Shown: piece after piece, positions 14,101-30,100 of the stretch
Layout: each line of letters starts with the position of its first letter
How positions within the stretch are numbered: the first letter of the stretch is position 1
Origin: Vanilla planifolia
Taxonomy: Eukaryota; Streptophyta; Magnoliopsida; Asparagales; Orchidaceae
Length of the DNA: 64,000 nt
NCBI GenBank assembly: GCA_023846275.1
Contig: JAIUJO010000070.1
Coordinates: 74,501-138,500 of the forward strand
Direction: 5' to 3'
The notes under the pieces: model-generated
What the model saw: only the letters and a program-made list of their open reading frames with translations
Databases searched by the model: none
Told to the model about the DNA's origin: nothing
Made by a program: the position numbers and the translations under genes

Positions 14101-16040
14101 TCTATAAACACAAACACATGTAGACGTACCTACATGAGCACACACATGAACACATATCTAGACAAGTATGCACACACACACACACAAGTAAAAACACAAG
14201 CATGTGCACTAGCACACACGCACATAGATGAACACCCACGAATGCACACATCATCATGTGCACACACATGTACTTTAACACATATACACACATACACAGA
14301 CACACATGCATCCACTGCCATACACATGTACACAAGCACATGAGTACTCCAACACAATCATGAACACACAAAAATATGCCCATATGTCGTCCATGCACAC
14401 TAACACATGCATTCATGCTCATGCACACACACTCACACAAAGACTTACACATAGACACACTTACAAAAATGTATACACTCACACAGACACATACATGCAT
14501 GTGTACACACACATGCATGCACATGCACATACATGAAATCACACACACATGCACAAACACACATATACATAAAGCTACACACATACATATATTCATACAC
14601 AAAACAATCCAAAAACATATGCACACAATATGCACCCATTTGGGCAAACACTTTTGTATGAAGAAATACACTAATAAAAGTACAAAGTTACACCCACACC
14701 AAGAAACACACACATTCATGTGCACCAAAACACACACACATGTGCTTACATGCACATAGACACAGACAAGCACACACTTGCGCACACCCGCACATATTAA
14801 CTCTCACATGTGCATCCATTCACATAGATACATACACATGCATGCAAAAGCACATAAGCATGCACATACATACACCAACACATAGACACCACGACACAGA
14901 TGTATCCACACAAGCTCACGCACAAATGTACACACTCACAAACACATAGACATGCATACACATACGCACTCATGGAGACATGCACACACAAGTAATCACA
15001 CACACACATACACACAAGCATATGCATACCATTCACATAGATCTTCACCCTCACATACCCACAACAACACACACCTACACATAAACACACATACACACAC
15101 ATACTTGTATGCATTCACGTGGATGCACAGACACACACAGAAACACATATGCATGTCCACATGCCCAAATGCTTTGATACACTGAACATGCATACACACA
15201 TAGATGTACACACACATATATGTACACACAAATAGATTTGCATAAGAACACAAAAACACACACACATACATGAATGAATGCATGCAAACTCACATGCACA
15301 AACACACACACTTGCACAGTCATTCATCCACACTGAAACGCATGCATAAAAATACACACACATGCACAGACACATGCCCATGCACACGCACACATGCACA
15401 TAGGCACACATGCACACACACTAGTGCACTCATACATACACATGCACATGCACATGCACACTCACATACATACATAAACACACACATGCACATGCATAGA
15501 CTCACATGCAAACATGAAGGCACATACACATGCACCCACACAAACACACACACACACACACATAAATACACACACCCACACATGTGCACATAAACACACA
15601 CATCTGCACCCATGCACACATGTGTACTCAAGCACAAGCACACATGGCACACTCTAAAAAGAATATGTACAAACATACACGTACAACCACACACATACAC
15701 ATGCTCCTATGCAGATGTTCAAGCACACACATATGTACACACACACACATATGCATGCACACACATACAAACACAAACATCCACATAAACATACACACAC
15801 TCACGCATGAACACCATACAAACATGCTTGCACACATTCACAAATGAGCAAACACACACATGCTCACGCATGCACACATCACACATGCACCGATGCACAC
15901 ACAGGCACAATTATGAAAACATACAGATGCATGAGCACATATACATGCACACACATGTGCGAATGCACACACACACCCATGGAAAAATTTGTGAACATGC
16001 ATATGCAAGAACTCACACACACACACGTGCACACATTAAC

Positions 16041-16064
16041 ATATATATATATATATATATATAT
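16041..16064. repeat. (AT)12 microsatellite
   Basis: A perfect alternating AT run of 24 bases set in CA satellite. A run of the same length lies at 57,336-57,359, but the flanks of the two do not match, so they probably arose separately. Long AT runs can extrude as cruciforms and are unstable in copy number. Confidence 0.97.
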
Positions 16065-16819
16065 GCTAACACCCACACCCACAAGCACACGCACATAACA
16101 TCCTATAAGAGTGCACATTCATGCACACAATTACCTCCACACATGCACAAATAAAAACATACACACACACATGCTTATACATAAAAATTAATGCACACAC
16201 GCACACATATTCAGACATGTACACATTAACACACACAAACAAGCACATAAACACACAAACACTTGTATATTGACACTTGCACAAGAATACACCCAGACCC
16301 ATATACGCACACAAGAACACATGCACACATACGCACATGCACACACACTCACACACATTCGCATGAAAAGAAACTCACATACACATGCAATCACACACAT
16401 ACACACACATTCACAAAAAAAACACACTGACACTCGCATACTCTCACACACATATGCACACAAGTATGCACAAGCATAGATGCACATGCTTGTACTAGCA
16501 CACCTACATTAGCATACACACACACAAACACACATGCATGCATATACACTTGCACATACACACACAATCCTACAAATGCACAAACACAAGAACACACATG
16601 TACACCATTACGCACACACACACACACACATTTAGAATCAAGTACATGCACAGGAATATATGTGCATACACTCAAACAAACACACCCACACATAGGCATA
16701 TAAGATCACACACACATGCACACACGAACATAAAGGCACACACACGCATGCATGCATGTACGCACACACACGCCACATACATACACATTCACATGCATAT
16801 ATATGCATGCATAAACACA

Positions 16820-16841
16820 CATGCATGCATGCATGCATGCA
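16820..16841. repeat. CATG/TGCA self-complementary run
   Basis: An uninterrupted ATGC run of 22 bases starting CATGCATGC. It is self-complementary, so each strand can fold back, and it alternates purine and pyrimidine throughout. Shorter runs of this type recur across the window, for example at 62,297-62,314. Confidence 0.95.
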
Positions 16842-18822
16842 CACATGTCCACACACACATGCACACACAATCACACACGTGCTTGTTCACACACACACAC
16901 ATGCACATGAACACATGCATACATAAATAGATAAGAAAAACACACACTAACATGCACGAACAATTACACACACTTGCACTCACATGAACACAAACTCATG
17001 AACACATGCAGACACATACACACATACACAAAACACATGCATATATATATACACACATAGACATGGAAGAACACACGTAGACCAATACGCATACCACACA
17101 TGCTAACATACACGCACAAGCACATAAGCACACACAGATGCACACACAGATGCACAAATACAAATGCACAAACATGAGCACACAAACACATGCACATACA
17201 TGCATACAAGCTCATAAGAACACAAATGCACTAGCACCAACATTGGTACACACACCCATACAAATATGTGCACACATGCACATACATAGGAACACATGTA
17301 GACAAGAATGCACATGCACATGTATATAAACAAACAAAAAAATCATAAATATATAGAAACATGCACACACATGCATAAATATGCATGCACACACACAATC
17401 ATACACACATGCACACACAAAAACATTCACACATGCATACAAACAAGGAAACACACACATATGCACACAAATGCACATAATCACATGCATGCACACACAC
17501 ATTCACACACATGTTCACATACACACATATACATGCACAAAGCAAATGCTCACACATGCATGAATGCATGCACACACACATGCACATATATAGACACATG
17601 CTTACACAAATAGACATGGCTAATCACTTGCACACACACACAAACATACTTATGCACACACACACACACACATACTTGTATATGCATTGTCACATAGACA
17701 CATGCATTTGCACTTACAAGCATGCACACATGCACACCCACGGACATGCACACATGCACACACACAAGCACACACACACACACACACACATGCATACACT
17801 TGCACATACATGCACATGGATAGCCCTCACACATACACACATGCATAAGCATTCACACTTACACACATACTCACATGCACACATAGGCATGCAATGCACA
17901 CATACACAGTCATGCACAAGAATATATGCACACACATGTGCACATGCATACACACCCACACACACACTTGTATGCATGCAAGCACACACATAAACACATC
18001 CACACATACACACTCGCTCACACAAACTTGCACCCACACACACGTATTCACTTAGGCACAAAAACACACATAGAAGAACCAACACATGCACAAACTCACA
18101 AACACAAAAATGCATGCACATATGTAGACATACACAAACATGTGCACTTTCACCCACACACAAACGTGCATACACACCTGCATAGATATATGTACTAATG
18201 GACACATACACATATAGACATGCATGCAAAATGCACTTGCACACAAAAATAAACATGCACATGCACACACATGATCACATACACATACACATGCATGCAC
18301 ACATACACAAACACAAACACATATACATGCAATCACACCCACGCATAGGCATACTTTTGCACACATGCACAAACACGTGCACACAAATATCCACACATAA
18401 GCCCACACACACACACATAGGCATGCATACACATAAGTACACACATATACAAAAAACATACAATACAAACATGCACACAAACATACACATACAAGTAGAC
18501 ACACAAACAAAAACCCCACTTGCAAACACACATACTCACATGTGCACATTATCGAATACACAAACACACACACATAGGCACATGCTCCTAAATAGGGACT
18601 TGCAAGGACACATGGCCACACAAGTAAACACACATGCACCCTCATACACATACACACACACTATCAGTCATACACACACACACACACATAGACACACACG
18701 TACATATGTAGTCACACATGCACAAATATGCACCATGCACATGCACTCACAAATACACATGCATATACAAGTACTCCTGCATGCAAACATACATTATCAA
18801 TAATACGCACAATTGTGCGCAT

Positions 18823-18866
18823 ACATACACACACAAATGCACACACATACACACACAAATGCACAC
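18823..18866 (+). repeat. 22 bp perfect tandem duplication
   Basis: Two identical 22-base units containing ACACACAAATGCACAC lie at 18,823-18,844 and 18,845-18,866, followed by the beginning of a third. Perfect identity in an otherwise degenerate array points to recent slippage. Confidence 0.93.
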
Positions 18867-19350
18867 ACATACACTCACACACACACACATACACATGTAC
18901 CGAGATACACATGTATGTGTACACATGCTTGTATAAATACACAAACATATACACATGCATGAATGCATCACATGTACATATACATGCACACCATGAACAA
19001 GCACACACATGCACTAACATGAACACACAAGAACATATATAGGAAAGCATAAGTACACACAAGCACGCATATGCACACTCACATATATGCATACACACAG
19101 ATGAACACACACACATGCACAAAAACACACACATTCTTGGGTGCACACACACAAAAGCATACACACAAATATGAAATCATGTACACACATAGAAACACCA
19201 ACACACCATGCAATAACACACATATACATATATGAACATTCACATGTAGAGACACTTACAAACCCACCCACCCGTACATGCACTCTTATACACATGCATG
19301 TGTACACACACACACACACATGCACTTGCACACACGCAAAGTTGCACACG

Positions 19351-19374
19351 CACACACACACACACACACACACA
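19351..19374 (+). repeat. pure (CA)12 tract
   Basis: Twenty-four bases of uninterrupted CA within the degenerate satellite. Pure tracts of about 24-27 bases recur through the window but longer ones are not seen, so most of the array is interrupted rather than a classical microsatellite. Confidence 0.96.
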
Positions 19375-20410
19375 TAGATACAAACATGCACACATGCACA
19401 AGCACACAGACACACACACATGTACACACACTCAAGCACATAGCCACAAAGACACACACACTCACACACATGTACACTTAAGTACAAACATGTACATGTG
19501 CACAAACCAAACACACGTAAATGTACAAACACACATGCATACACACACACATGTGCACACACACATGAATGCACATGCTCACATAGCCACATACCCACAT
19601 CAACACAAACGCACACATATTCATGCATAACACCCAAGCATCTACATGCAAGTATGCACATACATATGTCCACACATATATTGATACACAAGCACACACT
19701 CACACAATGAGACACACACACACATGTGCATGCATGCATAAACATACATGCTAACAATCGCACACATTAGCAAGTACAAGCACATACAAACTCATGCATA
19801 AGCAGACACATGCATGCATACACACTCACACCTCCAATCACACACACACTTATGCACGAACACATGCGTACAAATGCTTGTATAAATACACAAATGCATA
19901 CACCTACCCATACATAAAAGTAGACACACATACTCATATGCACACTTGCACACACAAAAATATATGCACAAGAACCAACCTACACAAAACACACACTAAT
20001 GCATTGGTATGCACACACATGCATACACACATAAGAACATAAGAATACACACATGCACATACACATGTAGACATGTACACATATGCACTTGCACACACAG
20101 GCACATACACATCTATATACACAGATACACACAAAAAGACACACCAACACACACATGCACACACACAAAGGAACATAAGCAAACAATCATCTACATGCAC
20201 ACACACATAATCATAAATACACATGTAATTATAAACACACATACATATTAAAGCTTATACAAACACACACATACACAAACTAATATGCACACATGCACGA
20301 ACATGCATGCACTCACCCACTCACACACACACACACACGCATAAACAAAAACATGCACACATGCACTGCATACACATATAAACATAAAAATGCACACACA
20401 TGCACACATA

Positions 20411-20450
20411 TGCACACACTCGCATGCATATGCACACACTCGCATGCACA
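20411..20450 (+). repeat. 20 bp tandem duplication
   Basis: The 20-base unit TGCACACACTCGCATGCATA at 20,411-20,430 is repeated at 20,431-20,450 with one difference near its end. Each copy holds a CTCGCATG word with a CpG, which is unusual in this array. Confidence 0.92.
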
Positions 20451-21590
20451 TGCACATAAAGATAAACACACGAAGGTATACACAAGAACTTACACATATA
20501 AATATGCATATACACATGAACAAAACATATGCTCCCACATACATGTATGCATGCATGCACACCAACACACACACACACACACACATACATACACACATAT
20601 GCACAAAGGCTCGCACACACATATACTTGCAACCAAGTAGACGCATGCACCTACACATGTGCAGATACAAACATATGCATGTATGCAAATGCACACATAC
20701 ACACACACACATGAACAAACACATACAAACCAGCATATATGCACAAATATGCATGTACATGCATACACACATGTACAAACAATTACACATGCACACACAG
20801 GAATGCACATAGACACACATGGATGCTCATGAACAAACACATACACACAATCGCACATGTTCACACACCTATGCACACACTTGTATACATGCAATCAAAC
20901 ACAAGTGTGTAGACAAACTTGTACTCACACACACCCACACATGCACAAACACATACATGTAAATAAACCAACACATGCAAAAAATCCCAAATACACACGC
21001 ATAGGCACACATGCATACATATGTAGGTGCATGTACTCACACACATATGCATACACACCTGAATAGAGACACATAATCATGCACACACATATACACACAG
21101 GTGTGTCGAAAAACATATGCACAAAAACACATACACACAGACATGCATGTACACACATGCTCACAGACATGCACACACATGTAGATGCACAATAATGTAC
21201 ACACATGCTCATGCACAAACACATACACCCTCACAGAGACATGTGTGGGCATGCACACACACATTCACATACACAAGTATGCATGCAAACACAAACACAT
21301 ACAAATACAAACACACATGAATGTGCATGCACGTACATAAACACACACACACATGCACACAAATACCCATGCATGCACACTTAACAAGACACACTCACAC
21401 ATGCTTATGTGCACAACCATCCACACACACCCACACCCACAACCACGCGCACCCACACGCAACCACGTGCACATTGACACAATCACAAAAACACATGCAC
21501 AAATGCTCACACACACGTGAACATGTGTACATGGGCATAAGCACACAAATGCACTCACTCATAAGTACACATGCAAGCATACAATTGTGG

Positions 21591-24500
21591 CATAAACATA
21601 GGCATGAACCAACAAACAAGAATACAAATATGTGAACACACATCTATGCACATGTATATACTCACACATGCACACAAAGATGCACATGCATGCACACAAA
21701 CTCTCACACACACTCACACAAGCACACTCATGCATTGTGACATATCCATACACACGTGCACACATGCACACAAACAAACACAGAAGCATGCACACATCAC
21801 CATGCACCCACACACACTCAAACACATGCACACATACACACACACACCTACACACTCAAACAAATACACAAACACACAAATAAGCTCACACATGCACACA
21901 TACACAAATACAGAAAGACATATACAAGCACGTACTCCAACTTTCATAGAAGCACACATGCTCACACAAACATGCATACAAAAACTGACTCACAAATAGA
22001 CATGCATATACACAGACACATGAACCAATGGATACACATGCTCATACATGCACACACTCACATCCACATGCACACTTAATCGTACAGACGCATGTAAACG
22101 AACATACATTCGCACACATACAAAAACTTGCATGCATACACACATATGCATGCACAAACACACACCCACACTCATGCACCCACATGTATAAACATGTAGG
22201 CACACTCACATGCACTCTTGCAAAAGCATAAAAGAATACATACACATATATGCACACACATGTAAGCACATGCACACACCTACACACCCCCACACATACC
22301 TATGTAGAGTACACGCACCTACTAACATATGCACAAATACACACACACAAATACCAACACAATCACATGCACGTGAACATGTGCACACAAGCACACATGC
22401 ATTCACTCACACACACAAGCACATATACACACCCATACACACAGACAGTCACATATGCAACGTGCACAAAGACATGCAAACACATATACATACAAAACAC
22501 ATGCATACATTTACACACAAAAATATTTCACATACATATAAAAACATGCACAAACACATACTCATACATGCACCTACACACAAACATGTACATGCACACA
22601 CATGCACCCACACTCATGCACATGCATAAGCACACATGCATGAACACATGCAAGTACACAAACATATGTACAAGCACAAACATGTGTGCACATGAATGAA
22701 CACATATTTAAACATATATTCACACACATAAGCACACTCACACACATAGAATATCATGTGCACAGACATATTCACTAGCACAAGTATGCACAACACATGT
22801 ACACACACACACACACTCACTAATGCATGGACAAGTACACACATATGCTCACACGTACACATATTCACACATAGGCACATGCATGCAAATGCAAACATGC
22901 ATATGCTCACAAATGAATACAAACATGCACACACTTACATGTATCCAGACATATTGATGGATAGATGCATACACAAACCAATGCGTGCATGCACTGACAT
23001 AGGCATACATGAACATACACACATGCACACTTCCATGCACACATACTCACACAAACTCACATGCTAATACACCCACACACACTCATGCCTACACACACAA
23101 ATAGACATACATACATATACACCCATGCATGCATGCACTAGCACCCATAAGCACTCACACATGCACACACAAATGCATACACATTAACACATGCATGCGC
23201 ATATAAACACACACGTGCTTGAATCCATGTGCTCATAGGCACATGCACATGAACACATGCATACATGCACATGCACACAAGACATGCTCGCACACACTCA
23301 CACATACAAACACACACACAATGAATGCATATGAACACACATATACACAAACCCACACTTGCACACACACATCAACATGGATAAACCTTCATAGACTTCA
23401 CATACACATAGACATGTAACATAAACATACACTTGTACACAAACAAGCACACATACACGCACACACTCATGCACATGCACACACATGTACACACACATAC
23501 ACGTATGCAAATACAAATGCATGTACACAAGCTCACACATGCTCAAAATCATGCATTGAACCCCTCTGCACACGCACATGCACGTAGATATGCACACACA
23601 CAAACATGCTTAGACTCATATGTGCATAGACTCATAAGCACTTACATGATCATGCACACATACACATGCATATAGATGCACACATACATGTAGAGATACA
23701 CGCACACATAAACACACATGTGTCTGCATACATATGCATGAACACATGTGCATACAAACACATACATATGCACACACACTTACACAAGCACACATACATA
23801 GTCCTATATATGCACACACACACATGCACACATGCATCCACATACACACATTTGCAAGCACACACACAAGCACAGATAATCACAAGCACACACACACACA
23901 TATATACACACAAGCACACATAGGAACACTCACACCCATACCCATGCACATGCTCAAACACACATGTGCACACGTGTATATATGCACAAAATTATATAAA
24001 CATGCATGCACTTCTGTACACTTAGACATACACACACACCCAACACAAACAACTACACACATACATAGATATATGCATGCATGTTCATACACAAAAATCT
24101 CATAAACACATTCACACACCCATGTACTCTTGCATGTGAATAGTTAGACATGCAAACAGACAAATACACTTGCACGCACACAAGCACAAACACACACACA
24201 CATAAGAACACATAAGCACATTCATATTTATTCATGCAGACACAAACAAGCACACATCCATGCATACAAACACAAATAAGAACACACATGCACATGCATA
24301 TGTACTCATGTAGACACAAACAAGCACACATCTATGCATACAAACATAGCCAAGTATACAAACATACACACCTACTCAAACACACATTGACTCACACACA
24401 CTCCCACACCCACTCACATGTAAACACACACATCCATGCATGCTTATACACACATACACACACACACTTAAATGCACTTACACATCCACACATATACACA

Positions 24501-27170
24501 AATGCACATGTAAACACATACAAATACATGAATGCATGTGGACAAGCACACATGCATGCATTAATACATAAAAGCAAGAACACACACACACCCACATACA
24601 TGGTGCACATGCACATACACAAACCCTTATGCACATGCATACAGATACAAGCACACACCAACAAAAACATGCACAAGTACACTTAGGCACACACGTACAC
24701 ATGCACACTTAAACACAAGCATGTATGCACACACTCATACAGGTGCTCATACATACACATGCAAACATGCATAGATGCACATATAGAAGCACACGTAGAG
24801 ACACATGACTATACACATGCACACACACATGCATACACATATAATGACACCATTACATACACATATATGCATACATTCAGCTACTCATACACACATGCAT
24901 GCAAACACACGTAGCCACCTATACACACTCATACACCTGCACACTCCTACACACTCATATACATGCACACACAAACATGCACATACACATACATACTTAC
25001 ACTCACACATACACACAGACACAAACACATATATGCATACCCACTCATGCACACATGGAAGAACTTACAAACATACACACACGTGCACCCCACAAATAGT
25101 TGCACACAAACACACGAATGTGCTCGTACACAAAAACATGTACTCACATGCAAACACGCTTGCAAACAAAAAAGCATACCTATGTGCACATATGCACAAA
25201 AGAATGCAAGCACAAACATACAAACATATGCACCCACAAAAACACTCATGGATAAATAAATACACACAAGCACACACATGCAATTCAATCGCCCAAAGAA
25301 GCACACAATTGTGTAGACGTACTGAAGTATATACACACATGCAAACATAGAGGAACACACATGCACAAGCATGCAAACACACGAGTTCAAGAAGACTCAT
25401 TCACATAAATACACACTTGAACACACATGAACACATACACACGTGCACAAACATGTACACATGCTCAAGTATGTACATACAAATGCACACACACACGTAC
25501 ACATAAGCACACACACACACACACACACACACTCATATGCACACAAACACACATATACTTATAGAGTCAAAGAAAGGCATACATATACAAAAAATACACT
25601 TGTAAACACACATATTGATGCAAACTCATACACAAACAAACATGCATGCACCCACAATCACACACACACACATGCTCACACATTACACACATGCACACAC
25701 ATGCACACACACTCACAAATGCATAGACACAAACATGTACACATACATGCACACATATCCATACACACTCATCCCCACACATACACACAATCACACATGC
25801 ACACACAAATGCACACACAAACTTTCATGCACACGCACATGTGTACCTAAGCATGCACCTATGCACACACATAAAAACAAACACATGTAGGTACACACAC
25901 ACAAAATGCACACACTCACATGCACATGAACACACACACACACATATGCACAAATGCATGCACAGCTTCATGAAGATACACATACACTCACACACATACA
26001 CACAACAACATGAACACACATAGACACCGACATTGTAAACACACACACATGAACAAATACAAGCACGCATACGCACACACACACATGAACTAAGCACTTA
26101 CATGTATAGTTGCACACAAGCCCAAGCTTATGCACCCATGAACACATGCATACACATAGATCCATATGTAGGCATGCTTACACATGTCCATAAGAACACA
26201 TACAAATATACTCACACACATACACACAAAGACACAAATATGCAAACACACTCACACCCACACACAAACAGACATGCACATGCAAATGCAAATGCACACA
26301 TAAAGACACATGCATACACATGCACACACATGCATGCATTCAAATAGGCACATAAACATGCATTGGTGTACACACACTCACACACACACATGCACACATA
26401 TGTATGAAGATGCACACACATGCATGCACAAAGACATATTGGAATGCACACCCATCCAAATTTATAAACACATGCAAATACACATGCATACACATATAAC
26501 ACTCACACGTGCACACATTAGTGCATGTCCATGTATGCACAATCAAATAACTATGCACAAACATTCACACATAAAAGCAAGCACATGCATATGTGCACAC
26601 ACACACAAACACAACCCATACACACATGCACACACACACACACACTCACATGTACCTGAACAAAGCACACACATGAACATCCACACACATACATAGTCAT
26701 GCAAACAATGAAGCACTTACACACTCACGTATGCACCAAAATACTCAGACACACACACCCCATCGCACACACATGCACAGACACACAAACACAAACATAA
26801 ACAAACACACCCCCACACTTCTGATCATGGGCAAACACATGAAGAAAAACACACAACACACACATGCACTTATGTACCCATACACACACACATATTAACA
26901 CAAACACCCGCACTTGAACATAATCATACACAGTTGTTTATATGTGAACACACAGACACTTGCACACATATACATGCACAGATATGCCTACACACATGCA
27001 CACAAACACACACACACACATGCACACACCCACACCCACACTCACATGCACACACATGCACATATGAATGTGAAAAAATGCACAACCACACACACACCCA
27101 AACACAAATGTGTGCATACATGCAAGCATGCATGCACCCACCCACACACAAGCATAAACACTCACATATG
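21591..27170 (+). repeat. CA-strand degenerate satellite, copy II left arm
   Basis: This arm opens copy II. Words near 21,600-22,045 (ACAAACAAGAATAC, then CAATGGATACACATGCTCAT) recur at 59,490-59,760 in copy III. The block from about 22,205 then corresponds to about 1,040 onward in copy I and about 61,318 onward in copy III, so about 1.4 kb present in copies I and III is missing here at about 22,080-22,205. The remainder follows copy I through the 25,065 and 26,823 landmarks up to 27,170, where copy I is inverted. By eye this copy is clearly more diverged from copies I and III than those two are from each other. No gene is seen. Confidence 0.87.
25508..25532 (+). repeat. pure CA tract (25 bases)
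   Basis: Uninterrupted CA of 25 bases. It lies between the landmarks shared with copy I near 2,462 and 2,990. Confidence 0.96.
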
Positions 27171-30100
27171 CATAAACACACAAACACACATAAATGTCCA
27201 TGTACAAACTCACATATGCATGCATGCACAAGCTTACACTTGCACACTTATATGTGCACATATGCACATACACATAGGTGCACACATGCATGCACATATA
27301 CAATAACAAAAATAAGCACACAAACATGTATAAGTGCCTAAAAACACACATACATATGCACACATTACACACACACACACACACTCACACATATGCTTAC
27401 ACACATACATGCAACCATGCCTAGAAACACATGCAGTCATATATACATGCACATATACATACTCACACACACATATACAAATGCTCGCATGCACACACAC
27501 ACATGCACAAACACACACATACACCTAAGCACTCATACAAAAAAGCATACATGCATGCATGCATACACACCCACATCAACACAACTGTACCCACAAACAT
27601 GCAAATCACACACATGCATACCAACATAAGCACGCATGTACTATAACACTCACAAATACACGCTCACAACTACACATGAATGCACACACCCACCCACCCA
27701 CCCATGCACACACATTAATGCAAGCATAAGTACATGTAGATGCATGCAGAAGTACTCACACAAAAATGCACATGCACTCACATAAACATGTATAAGCAAA
27801 CATAAAGAAACATACACATTTGCACAAATATGCATGCATACATGTGCACACACACACATGCAAATGCATGCACACATAATTGGACACTCAAACACACAAG
27901 CACACTCCCACATGCTCACACACACAAATACACACATATACACATGAACAAGCACGTACACATTCATGCACACGCACATGCACCAAGACACACACGAACA
28001 CAACAACACACACAGAAGCACAAGTGCACACACACGCACATAAACATGCTCACACATAGGAATAGACACATGTGTCAACACCTATATAGACACAAATGCA
28101 TAAGCGATTGTACAGAAACATGCACAAACACACATGTGCCCAGACATGCACACACACATAGACTTACACATGCACGCACACATGCACATGCACACACACA
28201 TGCACACCCACACACATGCCCACATACACAAGCACACGCTTGCACAACACACACATTTTCAGATGCACACACACACACATACACACACATGCACACACAG
28301 CCACACACACACACACACTCTCACACATATACACATAGCGTGCACTCACGCACACATGCATATGCGCACATGCACTCATGCACAAAAACACACACACATA
28401 AGCTTACTCCCAAAGAAAAACACATGAAAAAAACATACACACATGTACACAGAGATGCATACACATGTCCATGTACACACATAGACACACACACACACAA
28501 ACAGACATGTATATGTACAAACACACATACAGATATAGACATGAACTCACACAAACAAGCACACAAGCACACACTCACAAACATGCATGCACACACACAT
28601 GCACAAGCATATACATGCACATACACATGAACACATGTGCATAGGAACACACAAAGACTTCCACACACATCTATGCACACATGCAAACACACACATACGT
28701 ACCCACATTAACATGTACAAACACACTCACGTACATACTCGCAAAGTCTCACATTCACAAACATGACCATGTGCACACATTCACAGACACATAGACACAT
28801 AAATACACATGCACACAAGTGCACACACACACACACACATGCAAGTCAAACACAAACACATATGTGTAAGCACATGCACACTTGAACAAACACAAACACA
28901 AATGTAGACACACACATGTGCACAAATAGGAATGCACACATGTTAACAGACAGACATATACACACAAAGACTCACACACATGCGGACGCTCATGAACCCA
29001 CAAACACATACACATGCACACATGTCTAGGCACACTTCTACATGCTAACACACATGCATGCACACACATAGTTACAGACGTACAAAAGTACATGCACACA
29101 CATAGACTCACAAATGTTGACACACACACACAAACACACATACCGATGCACACGTGCACATGCTCATACATAAGCACAAATGCATAAACATGCATAAACA
29201 CACATGAATGCACATGTACTCACACACACACATGTGTAGACACAAACACATGTATATACATTTGCACACATGCACACATAAAGTTGTAAAAACATGTACA
29301 TGAATGCACTTGCACTTACACATTAACAAATGCGCACTTGCCCATTAAACACACACATACACACAAGCACACACATATATACACACACACATACATAACC
29401 ATACATGAACAGAAATACCTGCACATGTGCATAGACACAAGAACACAATGTGCTCACACAAGCACATGCACATGCATACACAAACATGCATACTGATGCA
29501 CATAGATATACACATATCTATTTACATGCACAAATGCATGCACACACATGCACATAAACACACACATACAAATGCACACACACACACAAAAACAAACACA
29601 TACATGCAAGTAAAAAACTTACAAAAATATGCACGCACGCACACGTACTTATACATACATATAGACATGCATAAAGACATGCATGCATGCATACACACCT
29701 GCACACATGTGCACATAAACACACACACACATTGGTACACACACACCAATGTATACACGAACATAATCACATATGCATTAACAAAAATGAAAATGAGTAC
29801 ATGTAAACATACATAAAACCTCACACACATGCACACACACATAAACACATGCTTGCATGCATACACATACACATGCATTCACACACACATACAAATGAAC
29901 GCATGCACACACACATGCACTTGTGTGTACCCAAAATCACGCTTGCACACACACATGCACATACGTGTATGCAAACATGTGCACATACACATTTACAAAC
30001 ACATGCACACACAAACGCACATATGCACACAAGTATGTAAGAACATGCACTTGCATGCATACACATGTACTTGCATTAGTACATACACATGGATGCACAC

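Larger units (their letters stand above)
11091..21590 (+). repeat. CA-strand degenerate satellite, copy I right arm
   Basis: CA-rich satellite without genes. It is collinear with 33,339-44,950 of copy II. Shared landmarks include ACACAAGGATAAC (11,211 and 33,453), GGAACCCACACATT (12,125 and 35,708), the GCTAATGC region (13,038 and 36,681), CACGTGCTTGTTC (about 16,875 and 39,483), CTTGTATATGCAT (about 17,672 and 40,307), CCCCACTTG (about 18,514 and 41,074) and GTGTGTC followed by AAAAA (21,102 and 44,503). The offset moves between 22.2 and 23.8 kb, which shows indel blocks in one copy or the other. A richer non-CA stretch at about 14,630-14,700 is still A/C-rich and has no recognisable origin. 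Confidence 0.88.

Noticed and set aside
14630-14700. A less CA-like stretch (CCATTTGGGCAAAC, then AAGAAATACACTAATAAAAG) as a possible transposon remnant
   Set aside because: It is only about 70 bases, with no terminal repeats, tail or target-site duplication, and it grades into satellite on both sides.
27830-28630. Long open frame of 266 codons, and the many similar frames of 60-250 codons across the window
   Set aside because: The translations are only His-Thr-Met strings (CA strand) or Cys-Val-Met strings (TG strand). They occur in several frames of both strands at once, have no domain, and follow from the lack of stop codons in CA/TG repeats.
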